From the NCBI GenBank assembly GCA_035610365.1, contig CM069433.1, positions 165,680,882 to 165,744,881 of the forward strand: a stretch of DNA of 64,000 nucleotides, in the 5' to 3' direction. The DNA is from Aquatica leii (lineage: Eukaryota; Arthropoda; Insecta; Coleoptera; Lampyridae). Shown piece after piece: positions 1 to 9,834 of the stretch (position 1 is its first letter; every line of letters starts with the position of its first letter). The position numbers and the translations under genes are program-made. Below the pieces are notes generated by a model. That model worked only from the letters and a program-made list of their open reading frames with translations, ran no database searches and was not told the origin of the DNA.

Positions 1-1
1 A

Positions 2-785
2 TGGCCAGAAGTACACCTAATGAAAAATACTACAACCGAAACCACAATAAATGAATTACGAGAAATTTTTTCTACGTTTGGATTACCGCAAATATTAGTG
101 AAAGATAATGCCACTAACTTTATGAGTTTTAAATTTCAAAACTTTTTAAAAGTAAATTGCATACATACATAAAACCATAGCGCCATATAATCCATCAACA
201 AACGGACGGAGACTATGAAAAACATTCTTGCTGATAAAGATGAACTAAATTTTGTTTTACAAAAATTTTTATTAAGTTACAGAACAAATGCACACCAAGG
301 TACGGGTATTTCCCCGTCAAAGAGAATGTTTGGTAGGAAAATACGTACACGATTAGTCCAAATACATCCAGATTACATTACACGAAAACCCTATTACAAA
401 ATAAACGATAATAACAGGTGTAGAAATTTAAAAGTATGAGAAAGAGAGTAATTGCTAGGAATTATTTAGGTAGAAAGAAATGGTGTTTCGAAACCATAGA
501 GAGAGTAATGGCCTAATTGCGTTATAGTATTAAGCTTGACAGTTGTATAAGGTAGAAAAGGCACATAAATCAACTTAGGAATAGTGGAAAGTCCAAATCC
601 AACTTCAGAATTAGATATAAATTTTAACTGGCTTGTAGCAAAATACCAAATAATACCAACCGCATCTGCCCTCTCAAATCAGCAAATCTCAGTAGAAAAG
701 ATCACCACAGCAACTAATAGAAATATATCTATATGTAGACGACCAGACCGTGTTAGATGGTAATTAGGAATAATTAAATTTTGTT
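2..785 (+). pseudogene. Ty3/gypsy integrase C-terminal part, degenerate
   Basis: Remnant of the 3' end of a gypsy-type pol gene. From base 2 one frame reads the second half of the integrase core: FGLPQILVKDNATNF corresponds to the second catalytic Asp region. A stop near 170 and a damaged stretch follow where the catalytic Glu would lie. From 215 the text resumes with FLLSYRTNAHQGTGISPSK and MFGRKIRTRL, typical of gypsy integrases. In other frames at about 440-560 the GPY/F-like module is readable (VIARNYLGRKKW, then KRHINQLR), and a typical polyprotein end (RRPDRVRW) lies near 740-770. At least two frameshifts and several stops make it non-functional. The element begins left of the window; the polypurine tract and LTR follow directly. 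Confidence 0.85.
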
Positions 786-817
786 GATAAATTTTGTTCT
801 GTGTAGAATTTACTGCT

Positions 818-828
818 AGTGAGGGGAG
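818..828 (+). other. Polypurine tract of the gypsy element
   Basis: AGTGAGGGGAG lies immediately before a TGTTAG LTR start and shortly after the end of the integrase text. This is the expected position of the primer site for plus-strand DNA synthesis. Confidence 0.6.
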
Positions 829-1016
829 TGTTAGCAATTGCGAGTCACCCTGTAGGTGTATATTTATAGGAATATGAGGACACCTACCGGGGAAAAAATA
901 GAGGGATTGTGCCTGTCATGTCTGTACGCGGACATGTAACCATTCTATTAATAAATGTACAAATAAATCAATCTTCTGAAGTCTTTACAATCAATTATAA
1001 AGGTACAAATACAACA
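829..1016 (+). repeat. 3' LTR of the gypsy element
   Basis: Begins TGTTAGCAATTG directly after the polypurine tract and ends about ACAACA, so it has TG...CA ends and is about 188 bp. Inside are a TATA-like TATATTTATA near 859 and two AATAAA signals near 950-970, as expected for promoter and polyadenylation functions. The partner LTR lies outside the window, so the right boundary is inferred. Confidence 0.6.
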
Positions 1017-1090
1017 ATCACCTAAACCATTCAATCTGCTTGAATATTTTTAAAAGAAGATTTTATGGCCTTACGACAAGAATGTTTTTA

Positions 1091-1412
1091 CTAACATTAG
1101 AATGTCTTCCGGGTTTGGGCCGTGTCACAGTTGCAACCGAAGCTGCCAACGTTTCGCCCACTTTCGTAAGGGGCTTCATCAGGGCGTGAGATAAATCGCA
1201 AAACTCAAACAAGCAATCGAAATCTTACTAAGAACTTCTCAAAAGTTAGGTTATCCACTTGTAAAACAAGCCATAACCTAAACTATGAAAAGGTGAGAAA
1301 GAAAACGATAACCTGAAAAAGCACACGAAAATCTAACAAAGAACCACTACCGAGTTAGGTAATCAACTTGTGAACCAAGCCAGATTGTAAACTCCGTAGA
1401 AGTGACTTAAGA
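1091..1412 (-). repeat. Left arm of a long inverted repeat (Penelope-like element end)
   Basis: These 322 bp are the reverse complement of 1908-2230 with only about two differences that I can find, near 1148. The arm carries a hammerhead-like core on the minus strand and ends with about 30 bp that, in the other arm, belong to the endonuclease reading frame. The element's coding strand is minus, so this is its 3' arm. Near identity of the arms implies a recent origin or gene conversion. Confidence 0.9.
1151..1182 (-). ncRNA. Hammerhead-like core in left arm
   Basis: Read on the minus strand: CTGATGA, then a stem II of GCCC/GGGC, then GAAAC. These are the two invariant strands of a hammerhead. 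Downstream a GCAGC-TTCG-GTTGC hairpin flanked by GTT/AAC could form stem III. The expected UH at the cleavage site is not clean (a G follows the U), so activity is doubtful. It is sense to, and 3' of, the endonuclease frame. Confidence 0.5.
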
Positions 1413-1946
1413 AGAAATAGTCTCCGTATTTAAAGGAAAAGGATCGTCACGGATGATTAAGCTCGACCCTGATTGGGTTACGGTTGCTAGGGGGCGTGTT
1501 TTTGATAAATGACTAATAACCGGGAACCAAAGAGGGGATAGTTCGAAACCATGATCGCGATTGAAGTTATTGGGGTGTTTGATGATTTCTATGCTTTCTC
1601 GCAATTTCCTGTTGAAAAAGAATGGAGATTTGGCAATCAACGAAACATTATCAAAATCTATCTTGTGACCTGTAGTAAAATAATGTTCAGCGACCGCAGA
1701 CTTGGAAGTATACCTTTTCCTTATACAACGATCATGTTCTGAAATGCGAGTAATGACGGAACGACCGGTTTCACCAATGTAGACTAAACCACAAGAACAA
1801 GGAATTTGGTATACACCTTGAGATGAAAGTGTAGGGAATTTGTCTTTGGGAGAAGGAAGAATCTGAGAGATTTTGCCTGTCGAGTTGAATATGGGTTTAA
1901 TAATAATTCTTAAGTCACTTCTACGGAGTTTACAATCTGGCTTGGT
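1407..1946 (-). pseudogene. Penelope-like element GIY-YIG endonuclease domain, 5'-truncated
   Basis: A 179-codon open frame between the two inverted arms. The N-terminal part (RRSDLRIIIKPIF) looks like the link from reverse transcriptase to endonuclease. Then come GVYQIPCSCGLVYIGETGRS, which carries the Cys pair and the GVY...YIG motif, ISEHDR, AVAEHYFTTGHKIDF, and a C-terminal region with RESIEIIKHPNNFNR and LSPLWFPVI. This order is typical of the endonuclease of insect Penelope elements, which nicks target DNA for priming. No Met start is needed because the reverse transcriptase part is missing: a TGA at 1947-1949 closes the frame upstream inside the right arm. The endonuclease itself has no internal stop, so the copy is young but cannot move by itself. 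Confidence 0.85.
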
Positions 1947-2230
1947 TCACAAGTTGATTACCTAACTCGGTAGTGGTTCTTTGTTAGATTTTCGTGTGCT
2001 TTTTCAGGTTATCGTTTTCTTTCTCACCTTTTCATAGTTTAGGTTATGGCTTGTTTTACAAGTGGATAACCTAACTTTTGAGAAGTTCTTAGTAAGATTT
2101 CGATTGCTTGTTTGAGTTTTGCGATTTATCTCACGCCCTGATGAAGCCCCTTACGAAAGTGGGCGAAACGTTATCAGCTTCGGTTGCAACTGTGACACGG
2201 CCCAAACCCGGAAGACATTCTAATGTTAGT
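1908..2230 (+). repeat. Right arm of the long inverted repeat
   Basis: Near-perfect inverted copy of 1091-1412, separated from it by about 495 bp of endonuclease sequence. It lies at the 5' side of the minus-strand endonuclease frame and contributes its first codons, so the inverted duplication includes a little coding DNA. Confidence 0.9.
2138..2169 (+). ncRNA. Hammerhead-like core in right arm
   Basis: Plus-strand counterpart of the left-arm core: CTGATGA, GCCC/GGGC stem II, GAAAC. It is antisense to the endonuclease frame. It differs from the left copy by GG to AT in the possible stem III. The cleavage position is again not canonical. Confidence 0.5.
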
Positions 2231-2519
2231 ATAGATTCCGGCCGTGGAAGCCTTCGCTATTACAAGAATGTTTTTGTTGAACCGTTTAGTTAAAAATAAA
2301 TAAACTAGGAAACGTTATCTGCATCTTATAGTTGTGATTGAAAAAAAAGTTAAATAGAACGGTATTATTTTTGTAACAGGCTTTAAGCCGTCATAAAATT
2401 AGCTAAACTTTAGTGAAAACTGATTTCTCAATTTATAAGAGAAAATGATCTCAATCAGATCCAGTTACTTTAGCGAAACAACAAACACTGGAATGTTAAT
2501 TTTGAAACAACATTCCATT

Positions 2520-3190
2520 TACTAACGCGGAAGCGTATGATATGTTACGCATTTATATTAAGTGTTTTCAAAACGCTTTAATTGCGACCCGGCAATATGC
2601 AATTCAATTGCCACAAAAAAAACGTTTTTCTCGAGACGTGTTTTCAAGATTGACTTGGCAATTACGGAAGACTGGCAACGTGCAGTCCATTCAAGCACCT
2701 ACAAGGATTCGTAGAACACGCATTAAGGCAAATATTATTAACGGTTTGGCTTACGTGCATTAGCATCCCTGGTTAAGCATTCGAAAAATTTCCAACAACT
2801 TGAGAGTCCCTAAAACAATTATCTACAAGATTCTCCTAGAGAATAATACGCATCCTTTTTTGATATTATGATTATGATACTAGACTGAACCATTGTTACT
2901 GGTTGTTAAATGTGATTTGCGAAAATCAAACTTAATTTTCACTAATAACATGGACGGATAAAGCAACTTTCAATTGCGCAGAGTGTGTAAATTTACGTAA
3001 TATGCATTATTGGTACAAGCAAAACTCACATTGGATGCAGCAAGTATAACATCAAAATTGCTATACTTTGTACGTATGGTGTGGAATCGTGGAAAAAAAA
3101 TGTGTTACAAAAGTTTTCTCGCAACTTAAACTGCTAGCGACTAACTCAGTTGGATTCGGTGATTTGGGTCGTAAGTTTTGTAGTGCTAAA
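2520..3190 (+). pseudogene. IS630/Tc1-mariner-like transposase, N-terminal and central parts
   Basis: Degraded DDE transposase of the insect type that starts with a DUF4817-like helix-turn-helix. From about 2530 the frame reads YDMLRIYIKCFQNALIATRQYA and later RLTWQLRKTGNVQSI, typical of that DNA-binding region. After the stop at 2761 the second helix-turn-helix continues (HPWLSIRKISNNLRVPKTIIY). Farther on, in shifted frames, catalytic-core text appears (ATFNCAECVNLRNMHYW, YVWCGIVEK). Many stops and frameshifts. The text breaks at about 3190 and C-terminal text reappears near 4150, so an insertion or rearrangement of about 1 kb splits the copy. Confidence 0.75.
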
Positions 3191-4150
3191 TTATAAAACA
3201 AATAAAAAATGCGCCAAAACGATTAGAAACTAAAATGGTAGACACGGTTTAAACCTATCCAACACTAAAATAGAATAAATGACAAAACACTGGTTATAAC
3301 GACACATATTTATTTTTAGTAATGAGAAAAGAAAGATGTTAAAAATTAAAAGAATCACGCAATCAAGGCAGTATTAGGTACATATATAAAAGCAAATAGT
3401 TATTTTATAAATATAACCCTCCACACATAAAGTTATCAAAGTACATGCAATAAGACAAAATCAAGTAATACGTAATTTCGAAGTTAATCGTTGATTTAAT
3501 GCAAAACTAGTAACTTCACGCCCGTTGCAAATCGCATTTGGCGTAAATTAAAACCGTAGAAACAAAAAATCTGCATGCGTTAATTGTGATAATAGCTATA
3601 TCTATGTTGCACGTATTTCACGTTTGACAAATGCACAAATTACTGGCAAGTAAAAGAAAAAGGAGTACTAACAGTCGTCCAAGTCATGCGGATAGCTGTC
3701 AGTACACTCCAACCATCCCTTACACAATCGCTAAGAAAATGAAACAAAAGTAGACATAGGATCGTATTACAATTAAACTGCTTATCGACAAACAAAGAAA
3801 AAAAAAAGTTAATGGATTAATCATGAATCCTTCCAAATTCACCCAACACGTGGCAGTATCGTAGATCGCTATGACAATTACAGGAAACTCAACGTGCATC
3901 GCAAAAATATGAGTCCATGCCTACCCTAGGAAGGCTTTCACAAACAGCAATAATAATACATCCATTTATACCACAAATGAAATTTTAGAAGTGAAAACTT
4001 TGCTGGGCGCTTACGTTAGAACCATATATGTGAAACAGACCACAGTCAGCGGAAAAATAATGTTTCAATTTGATTTTTTATCCCTTCCCATGCGACGAAA
4101 AGTGGGCGTACCAAGAATAAATTTTATACAAGGGACAAACATCATACTAA
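3190..4150. other. Unassigned DNA interrupting the transposase
   Basis: AT-rich DNA with stops in all frames and no recognisable domain. It sits between the central and C-terminal parts of the same transposase and could be an inserted non-coding element. I found no terminal repeats or duplication. Confidence 0.4.
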
Positions 4151-4420
4151 ACCACTTTTAACATAACAAAGGCTATATTTTTTTACCATACCTTTAACGG
4201 AGAAGGGTTTTTGGTTGATGGTTGTCCGATGCATTCTAGCCGAAACGTACGCCAGCATTTAGACGAGCAGCATTTACATTGTGTTAATAAAAGGAGAAGT
4301 CTATTTCCCTGGCCGGTGCGCTTGACCGATCTAACTGTGCTGTGCTTCGTTTATTTCATTGTTATCACCGATGTTTTGTTGATCCGATGGTCTTTAAACA
4401 CGCTTCAAAACTAGTTTTAA
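4150..4420 (+). pseudogene. C-terminal catalytic piece of the IS630-like transposase
   Basis: Reads FLVDGCPMHSSRNVRQHLDEQ and PWPVRLTDLTVLCF. The first is the second catalytic Asp block (usually DGAPAH), the second a worn version of the WPPRSPDLTPLDFF block that carries the last acidic residue region. Same strand and family as the piece ending near 3190, so most likely one split copy. Confidence 0.6.
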
Positions 4421-5348
4421 ATCACTGCAGTGATTTGTTTTTCTTGCTACAGTCACTTGATTTGATTGAAATATTTATATATTATATATAGCATAAGTTG
4501 CTTTAGTACTTTTTTGACTGTCAATAGGCAATTCTTCACTCTCAGTCGCGTGTGGCTAGAAATTGTAATGGCTAATAAGTTTTTCTGTCATAAGAGGTGC
4601 ATGAGAGGCTTGACATCTGAATGCTTTTTATATGTACTTCAAAGTATTTATACTTTAATTCTTAAACGTCGATCCATGCGGGGAAAGGTAATACAGTAGT
4701 TCGTCCGGGTTTCGCTAAAAATAGTTTCGTATTATTCGGTACATACAAATTCAAGTCATAGTCGTTTACAAAGTCAGCGAACGCATGATAATATGATTGA
4801 AAATTAACCCACTCATGTAATTACAACTGCTATTCTATAATTGTTTTATAAAGAGATTAGGAAGTACGTTGCTTATGTTACGTTGTTAGAGTGGTTAATT
4901 GAACCAGATTTTATTTTGCTTGCACTCGCACCGGTGAGATTACTATAAGAAAAATTATAGCGTTTAAACCACTTAAATTTAGCTTTCTAATTTGGAACTT
5001 TTGAGGTTAATGATTTTTTTGCGTATCTCAATCTAGGGTATCGTTTTAATTACTTTCAGATCTACAATAAACTTTAACAACAAAACTAACTGTAATTTTA
5101 ATTCAGTTTATTATATACTGTCGTTATCAACTACATATAAACAATTTATGTACTGATAATTAGATGTGTAGCAACGATTAGATATTTAATCTTGAATTTT
5201 GTTGTAATAATTTTTTTCTTTTCACCGCTTCATCAATCTCTTGTGATGCAGTTCTAGTCTTGAATAAATCGTTGTGATAAATTTAACTGGGTTTGGGCAT
5301 CATTTTCCTGGCCTAGGCTGTTTTCTTTTTGGTTCTTTTACGCACAAG
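4421..5348. other. No gene seen
   Basis: AT-rich sequence with only short accidental frames. The last 40 bases contain a strong pyrimidine run (TGTTTTCTTTTTGGTTC), mentioned under the candidate exon that follows. Confidence 0.5.
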
Positions 5349-5437
5349 GAAATCTGGCGCAGGGCACCGGCTCGCCAGACGAAGTTGAGTATTAACAACT
5401 CGATCTACAACCATCTCAGACTTAAGTTAGCCATCAG
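5349..5437 (+). other. Candidate short exon with perfect splice donor
   Basis: A GC-richer patch in AT-rich surroundings. It ends CAG|GTGAGT (donor GT at 5438), a near-perfect donor. Upstream a pyrimidine tract leads to ACAAG (exon from 5349) or GCGCAG (exon from 5363). One frame is open through the patch (EIWRRAPARQTKLSINNS...), but so short an open frame proves little and I do not recognise it. It may be a small coding exon, a non-coding 5' exon, or chance. Confidence 0.3.
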
Positions 5438-7138
5438 GTGAGTGTACAAACTATTTTATTGTTTTTTTACATCTTACCAATTCGTATGTTACAATGGCCT
5501 AATCGCTAAATTTAATTTCTTTTATTGCATTTCTATGTTAATTTCTATGTTTGACTTTTGTTATTTACTTCCAATGATGCTTTTGTGGTGTCAGTTATCT
5601 AAAAGTTGTTTGTAATTTCAATGTGTTTTTTTAAATTTAAAACGGTCGAAAAATTAAACGTTTTTGAAGATAAACGTTCTAATTTTTAGGGTGTTTTTGC
5701 CTTTTCTTGTAGAAATGTTTTCCTTTTTTTTCCTTAATTTTTGTGCTCCACCTTGTCCATTTTGCTGTTTTTTTCATTGAAATGTTTAATTTCGTTATAC
5801 TACACAAACTTTTGCAAATGTACCTAGGAGTTATTACCTAAACCACAAATTACAAAAATATCTAATCGAACAACAAAATCGGTACTCCGAAATTGCTTAT
5901 TGAAGTCAAAATAAACTAATGAAAATGCATAAGCTACGAGTTGAACTGTTTAAGGTATGTAGTTCGGTCTCGAACCCATCGGCCCACTAAGATTTTCTCG
6001 GTAATCCGGCTTGTTACTAAATAAAAAAAATTATTATAAGGAAGTGCGAAATAAACGTGAAAAATCTGGAAATTGTAAGTATAGTAGTAATATGTCGGGC
6101 GATTCACATACTGATTGGACAATTAAACCTGATACAAAAACCATAACACATCTGATAAGCAGATTTATTCATGAATTTAAATTCTTCTAATTCAAATTCA
6201 TAATAATGTAGTTCGGTAATTACGAAGATTAATTAATAGTTTACTTAATAAAATAAGTTCAAATGTAGGTATGTGTTAAAACGTTAATATAAATTTAAAT
6301 CCTGTAATTCAAAGTAGTCATGATTTGGAAAAATTTCGATACAGTTAGTTAATACTTATTGTTAATTAATATAAGCAAGAGTAAAAGTATTTTTGTACAT
6401 TATCTTTTAGTCAAAATGGTTTATACAGATCATTATTTAAATTGAAGCTATTAATATTCTTTAAAAAGGAAAGCAAATGCTGGGTTAACGTTTTAGTAAT
6501 GGTAATTAGAAGAGAAAACGCTTTGTAATAGCAATACTGTTACACGAGAATTTTGAGATCGAGTTACGTACATCCACGTGATGTGTTTATAAACTCCTGT
6601 ACATACCGTATTGATCGATGAGTATTTACTAAACGTAACTAAACCTTTATTTGTGATTACTATTCATTTGTCAAAGAGATGCTTCAATTCAGTACTTTCC
6701 AACTGCCAAATAAACGTTTTTTGAATGTTATTAACTGTAAGAGAAATTTTTATACAATTAACGTGTACGCTAATAATTAACAACAATAAAATAACGTTTT
6801 ACTAGTTGATTTAAACCCACATCTTTTATTATAAAAGTAAAAAGTAAAACATGAACTAAATCCTTTGCAACTACACGATTCCTTCTACAGAAAACTGAAA
6901 ATCAATACCGCCTGCAGTAATTTTAAAAACCTACTTACTGAGAAACGTATCATTTTATTCTATAAAAAAATTTAAAGCTGTTGTTGATATTTGTAACGTG
7001 GCTCTACTTAGACAACAAATTCAGGAACGTGTAATAAAAAATTATTAGCAGAGAATGTTATTTATTTATTGTTAGTTGTTATTCTAATGCTATTTTTTAC
7101 ACGTAAGTTTTTTTAACATATTCCGAATACATATATTT
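5438..7138. other. No gene seen
   Basis: AT-rich non-coding DNA, consistent with intron or intergenic sequence. Confidence 0.5.
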
Positions 7139-8177
7139 TTACTTTCCTGTAAGGAAAGTATAGCGATCGCAATTTTTTTTTTTGCAAAAACTGCTTTTTG
7201 CAGAGTTTTCAAAGTCTCCTGAATCAGAAAAATGTATTTTTGATAAAAAAATTAATGATGTACCCACGATAACTCTCGAACCAAAAGTCCTAGTAACTTT
7301 ACATTTAGTATGAAGCTGACTTTTCATATTCTCTCGGTTCTGTCAAAAGATGGGTCTGATAAAAAAACCGGAAGTGCCATTTTTAACAGTTTTTTTATAT
7401 AATTTTGTACATATGTAAATTATTCGAATTATTTTTATAGTTTCTTATAGAGATAATTCTTCCTAACAATTTATTCAAATAAAAAACTTTTCTAGCATTA
7501 ACAGTTTATTAAATATTTGATTTCTAATTTAAAGTAAATTCCATATATATCTAGGTTCGAATCCTGCATGCGCTGACTTTTTTTTTAAGAAAAAATAAAT
7601 AAATAAATTTTGGTTCTTAAATGACATTTGTTGTTTGTATTTCTTAGAATACCGTTGAACATCGGCTATTTTATTAGTTTTAATTAAAGCGGTGGGGATT
7701 GTTACAAATTTTGAGAAGTAGCAGCCACGGGATTTGAACCTTTCATTCGTGAATGTAATGCAGCACAGCCGATTGTTTGTAAATTGCTTAGTTAAAGTAT
7801 CACATTTGTATTTCATGTTTGAAATTTTAATAAGTAAATAAATATGACTTGTCATTTTTTTAACTTATACAAAAAAATTATTGAAAACTTGTAAAGTTGG
7901 AAACCTATGTACAACATTGCAATTTTTCCGCACATAGCTATGATTATTTAAGCACTGAAAAAAACAATTAAAAGCATAATAATTAATATACGTTTTACTT
8001 ATAAATTTAATGTTTTTTAAGCATTAAGTTTGAAGACATTCTAATAAGTAATTGTATTAGAAGTCAATGCAAACGTGTACATATCACTTCAAAATGGTTT
8101 TATGACAAGGAAAAGATGTAGACATTCCTTCATCATTCCTTATAGGAAAATCGTGTGGTGACCACGCCAGTTTTTTT
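7139..8177 (-). repeat. Palindrome-ended interspersed repeat, copy 1
   Basis: Inverted relative to 55256-57000. One end has ACTTTCCTGTAAGGAAAGT followed by GCGATCGC. The other has CTTATAGGAAAATCGTGTGGTGACCAC, matching the opposite end of the second copy. Shared interior text includes CGAGAGAATATGAAAAG..., GTGGGTACAT and TTAGGAAGAATTATCTCTATAAG (minus-strand reading). A perfect B-box-like GGTTCGAATCC lies at about 7554 on the plus strand. A further reverse-strand GGTTCAAATCC occurs near 7730. This copy lacks the tandem reiteration seen in copy 2. Confidence 0.7.
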
Positions 8178-8461
8178 ATCAACGTTTTGGTACTCTTTCT
8201 GACTCCACTCTAAAATAATCTTCGGTCACTCAATACGCAATAGTTTTAAATAGTTTTATTTTACACAAGTGGTTGACCACAACGTCAATAATCATTTTTA
8301 ATGGATACTCTTTTTAAAACTACAAAAATATTTGATCTAAAATTTATTTTTAAAGTTATGATTAAACTTATAAATCAGAACATAAACAAGATAATTTTTT
8401 TAATTATTAGCACACAAAAAAGTAAATGCATGCATAACGTATCAAGTGACATACTACATAA

Positions 8462-9790
8462 TTGCTAGTCAATTGTTATGTGAATTTTTTATTAAAAAAC
8501 AGCCGCTTTAATTCCATTAAAAAAAACAAAACTTTAGAGAAAAATTACTTAAAACATCTATCCACTAGAGATCCCACGTACTGGCCAACAAAAAGGAACA
8601 ATATCCGATCTGATCGAAAAGTATCTCTCGCGATTTTATTGCGGCAAAAAAGTATTTAGTGCATCAACACAACGACTAAAAGAGGTCCTCAACAACAAAA
8701 GTGAATTAATTAAAACCTTCCTGAGTAGATTAACACCCTCTAAAGACACCGACTACTCGTTATGGAGAGCTACTAAAAAGATTGCATATGTTATACAAAT
8801 TTTATCACCAACAAATTAAGCAACATGGGCTAAAAGCAACGAAGAAAAGGTCAAAGTCTTTGCCGACCATTTCTTGGAAGTAATTGAATTACATCCATCA
8901 AAAAATGAACCTAAAAAAAAAGATAAACTTATACAGCTACTTGAAATACTATACAAACTTGAAGCACCAATTCTACTCATCAAAATCGTCAAACTTCAAA
9001 GCGTTGTCAAAACTTTACACTCCAAGAAAACACCGGAATATAACTTGATTACTGACTAAATTTTTAAACAATAAAATATTTTACGCATTCAATGAGTCTT
9101 GCATAGTGAGTACTTCCTGTGGAAGGTTACGCAGATGGTCTTAATTCCAAAACCAAGTATACCTCCTAATGATGTACATGTATCATACAAACGAATAAGC
9201 CTGCCACCCATAGCGGTCAAAGTGTTTGAAAAGATCTTAGAAACAAAACTGTCCACGATCCTTGACGAAAATAAAGCTATACCAAACTACTTGTTTGGTT
9301 TTAGACTTATGCACTCTACAGAAAAATGAATCCACCGAGTTGTTGAGAAAATTAACAAAGTATTTAAAAACAAACAATATTTCTTCGCAGCATTTCTGGT
9401 GTCACACAAGCGTTTGACAAGGTATGAACTACTGGAACAGTAATACTCTTAAATAATTTTTTTATACTAAAATCTTAATTTCCAAATCGACACTTCCTAC
9501 TCAAAGTTGGCACTGTGTTCATCGAACTCTATGAAGTATATGCTAAGTAGGTAGTCTACTACAGCTTTTTTCAGACTTAATATACACGCCGATATTTTGA
9601 CAGCACCTAAAGTGCTAACAGCAGCGTTAGCGGATGATACCGCTGTTTTCACCACTAATATTAATCCTTCTGTCGCAGCATAAACTTTACTAACCACACT
9701 AACTTGAATTCATTTATGTTTAAAAAAGTGGAGAATAAAAACGAATGAGACCAAATTCGTAGGTACATAGTATAACGTCCAACACGCAAC
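8462..9790 (+). pseudogene. Jockey-like non-LTR retrotransposon fragment (reverse transcriptase)
   Basis: Degenerate remnant of a LINE-type ORF2. Readable in order: endonuclease-to-RT linker (WAKSNEEKVKVFADHFLEV), an RT N-terminal block (WKVTQMVLIPKPSIPPNDV), SYKRISLPPIAVKVFEKIL, NYLFGFRLMHST and IHRVVEKINKVFKNKQY. In shifted frames there are traces of the catalytic motif A region (SHKRLTRY, where family members have a DVxxAFDxVW-type sequence) and ALADDTAVFTTN near 9620-9660, which contains the ADD active-site motif. The ADD block is thus recognisable although the gene is broken by many stops and frameshifts. No poly(A) tail or duplication was found; a gypsy fragment begins directly after it. 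Confidence 0.75.
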
Positions 9791-9834
9791 AAAAAACTTT
9801 CTCTCTTGTTTATTTACCACAAAAAAGAAAAGCT

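Noticed and set aside
7720..7745. Reverse-strand GGTTCAAATCC as a tRNA gene
   Set aside because: Only the T-arm resembles a tRNA; no D-arm or acceptor stem found.
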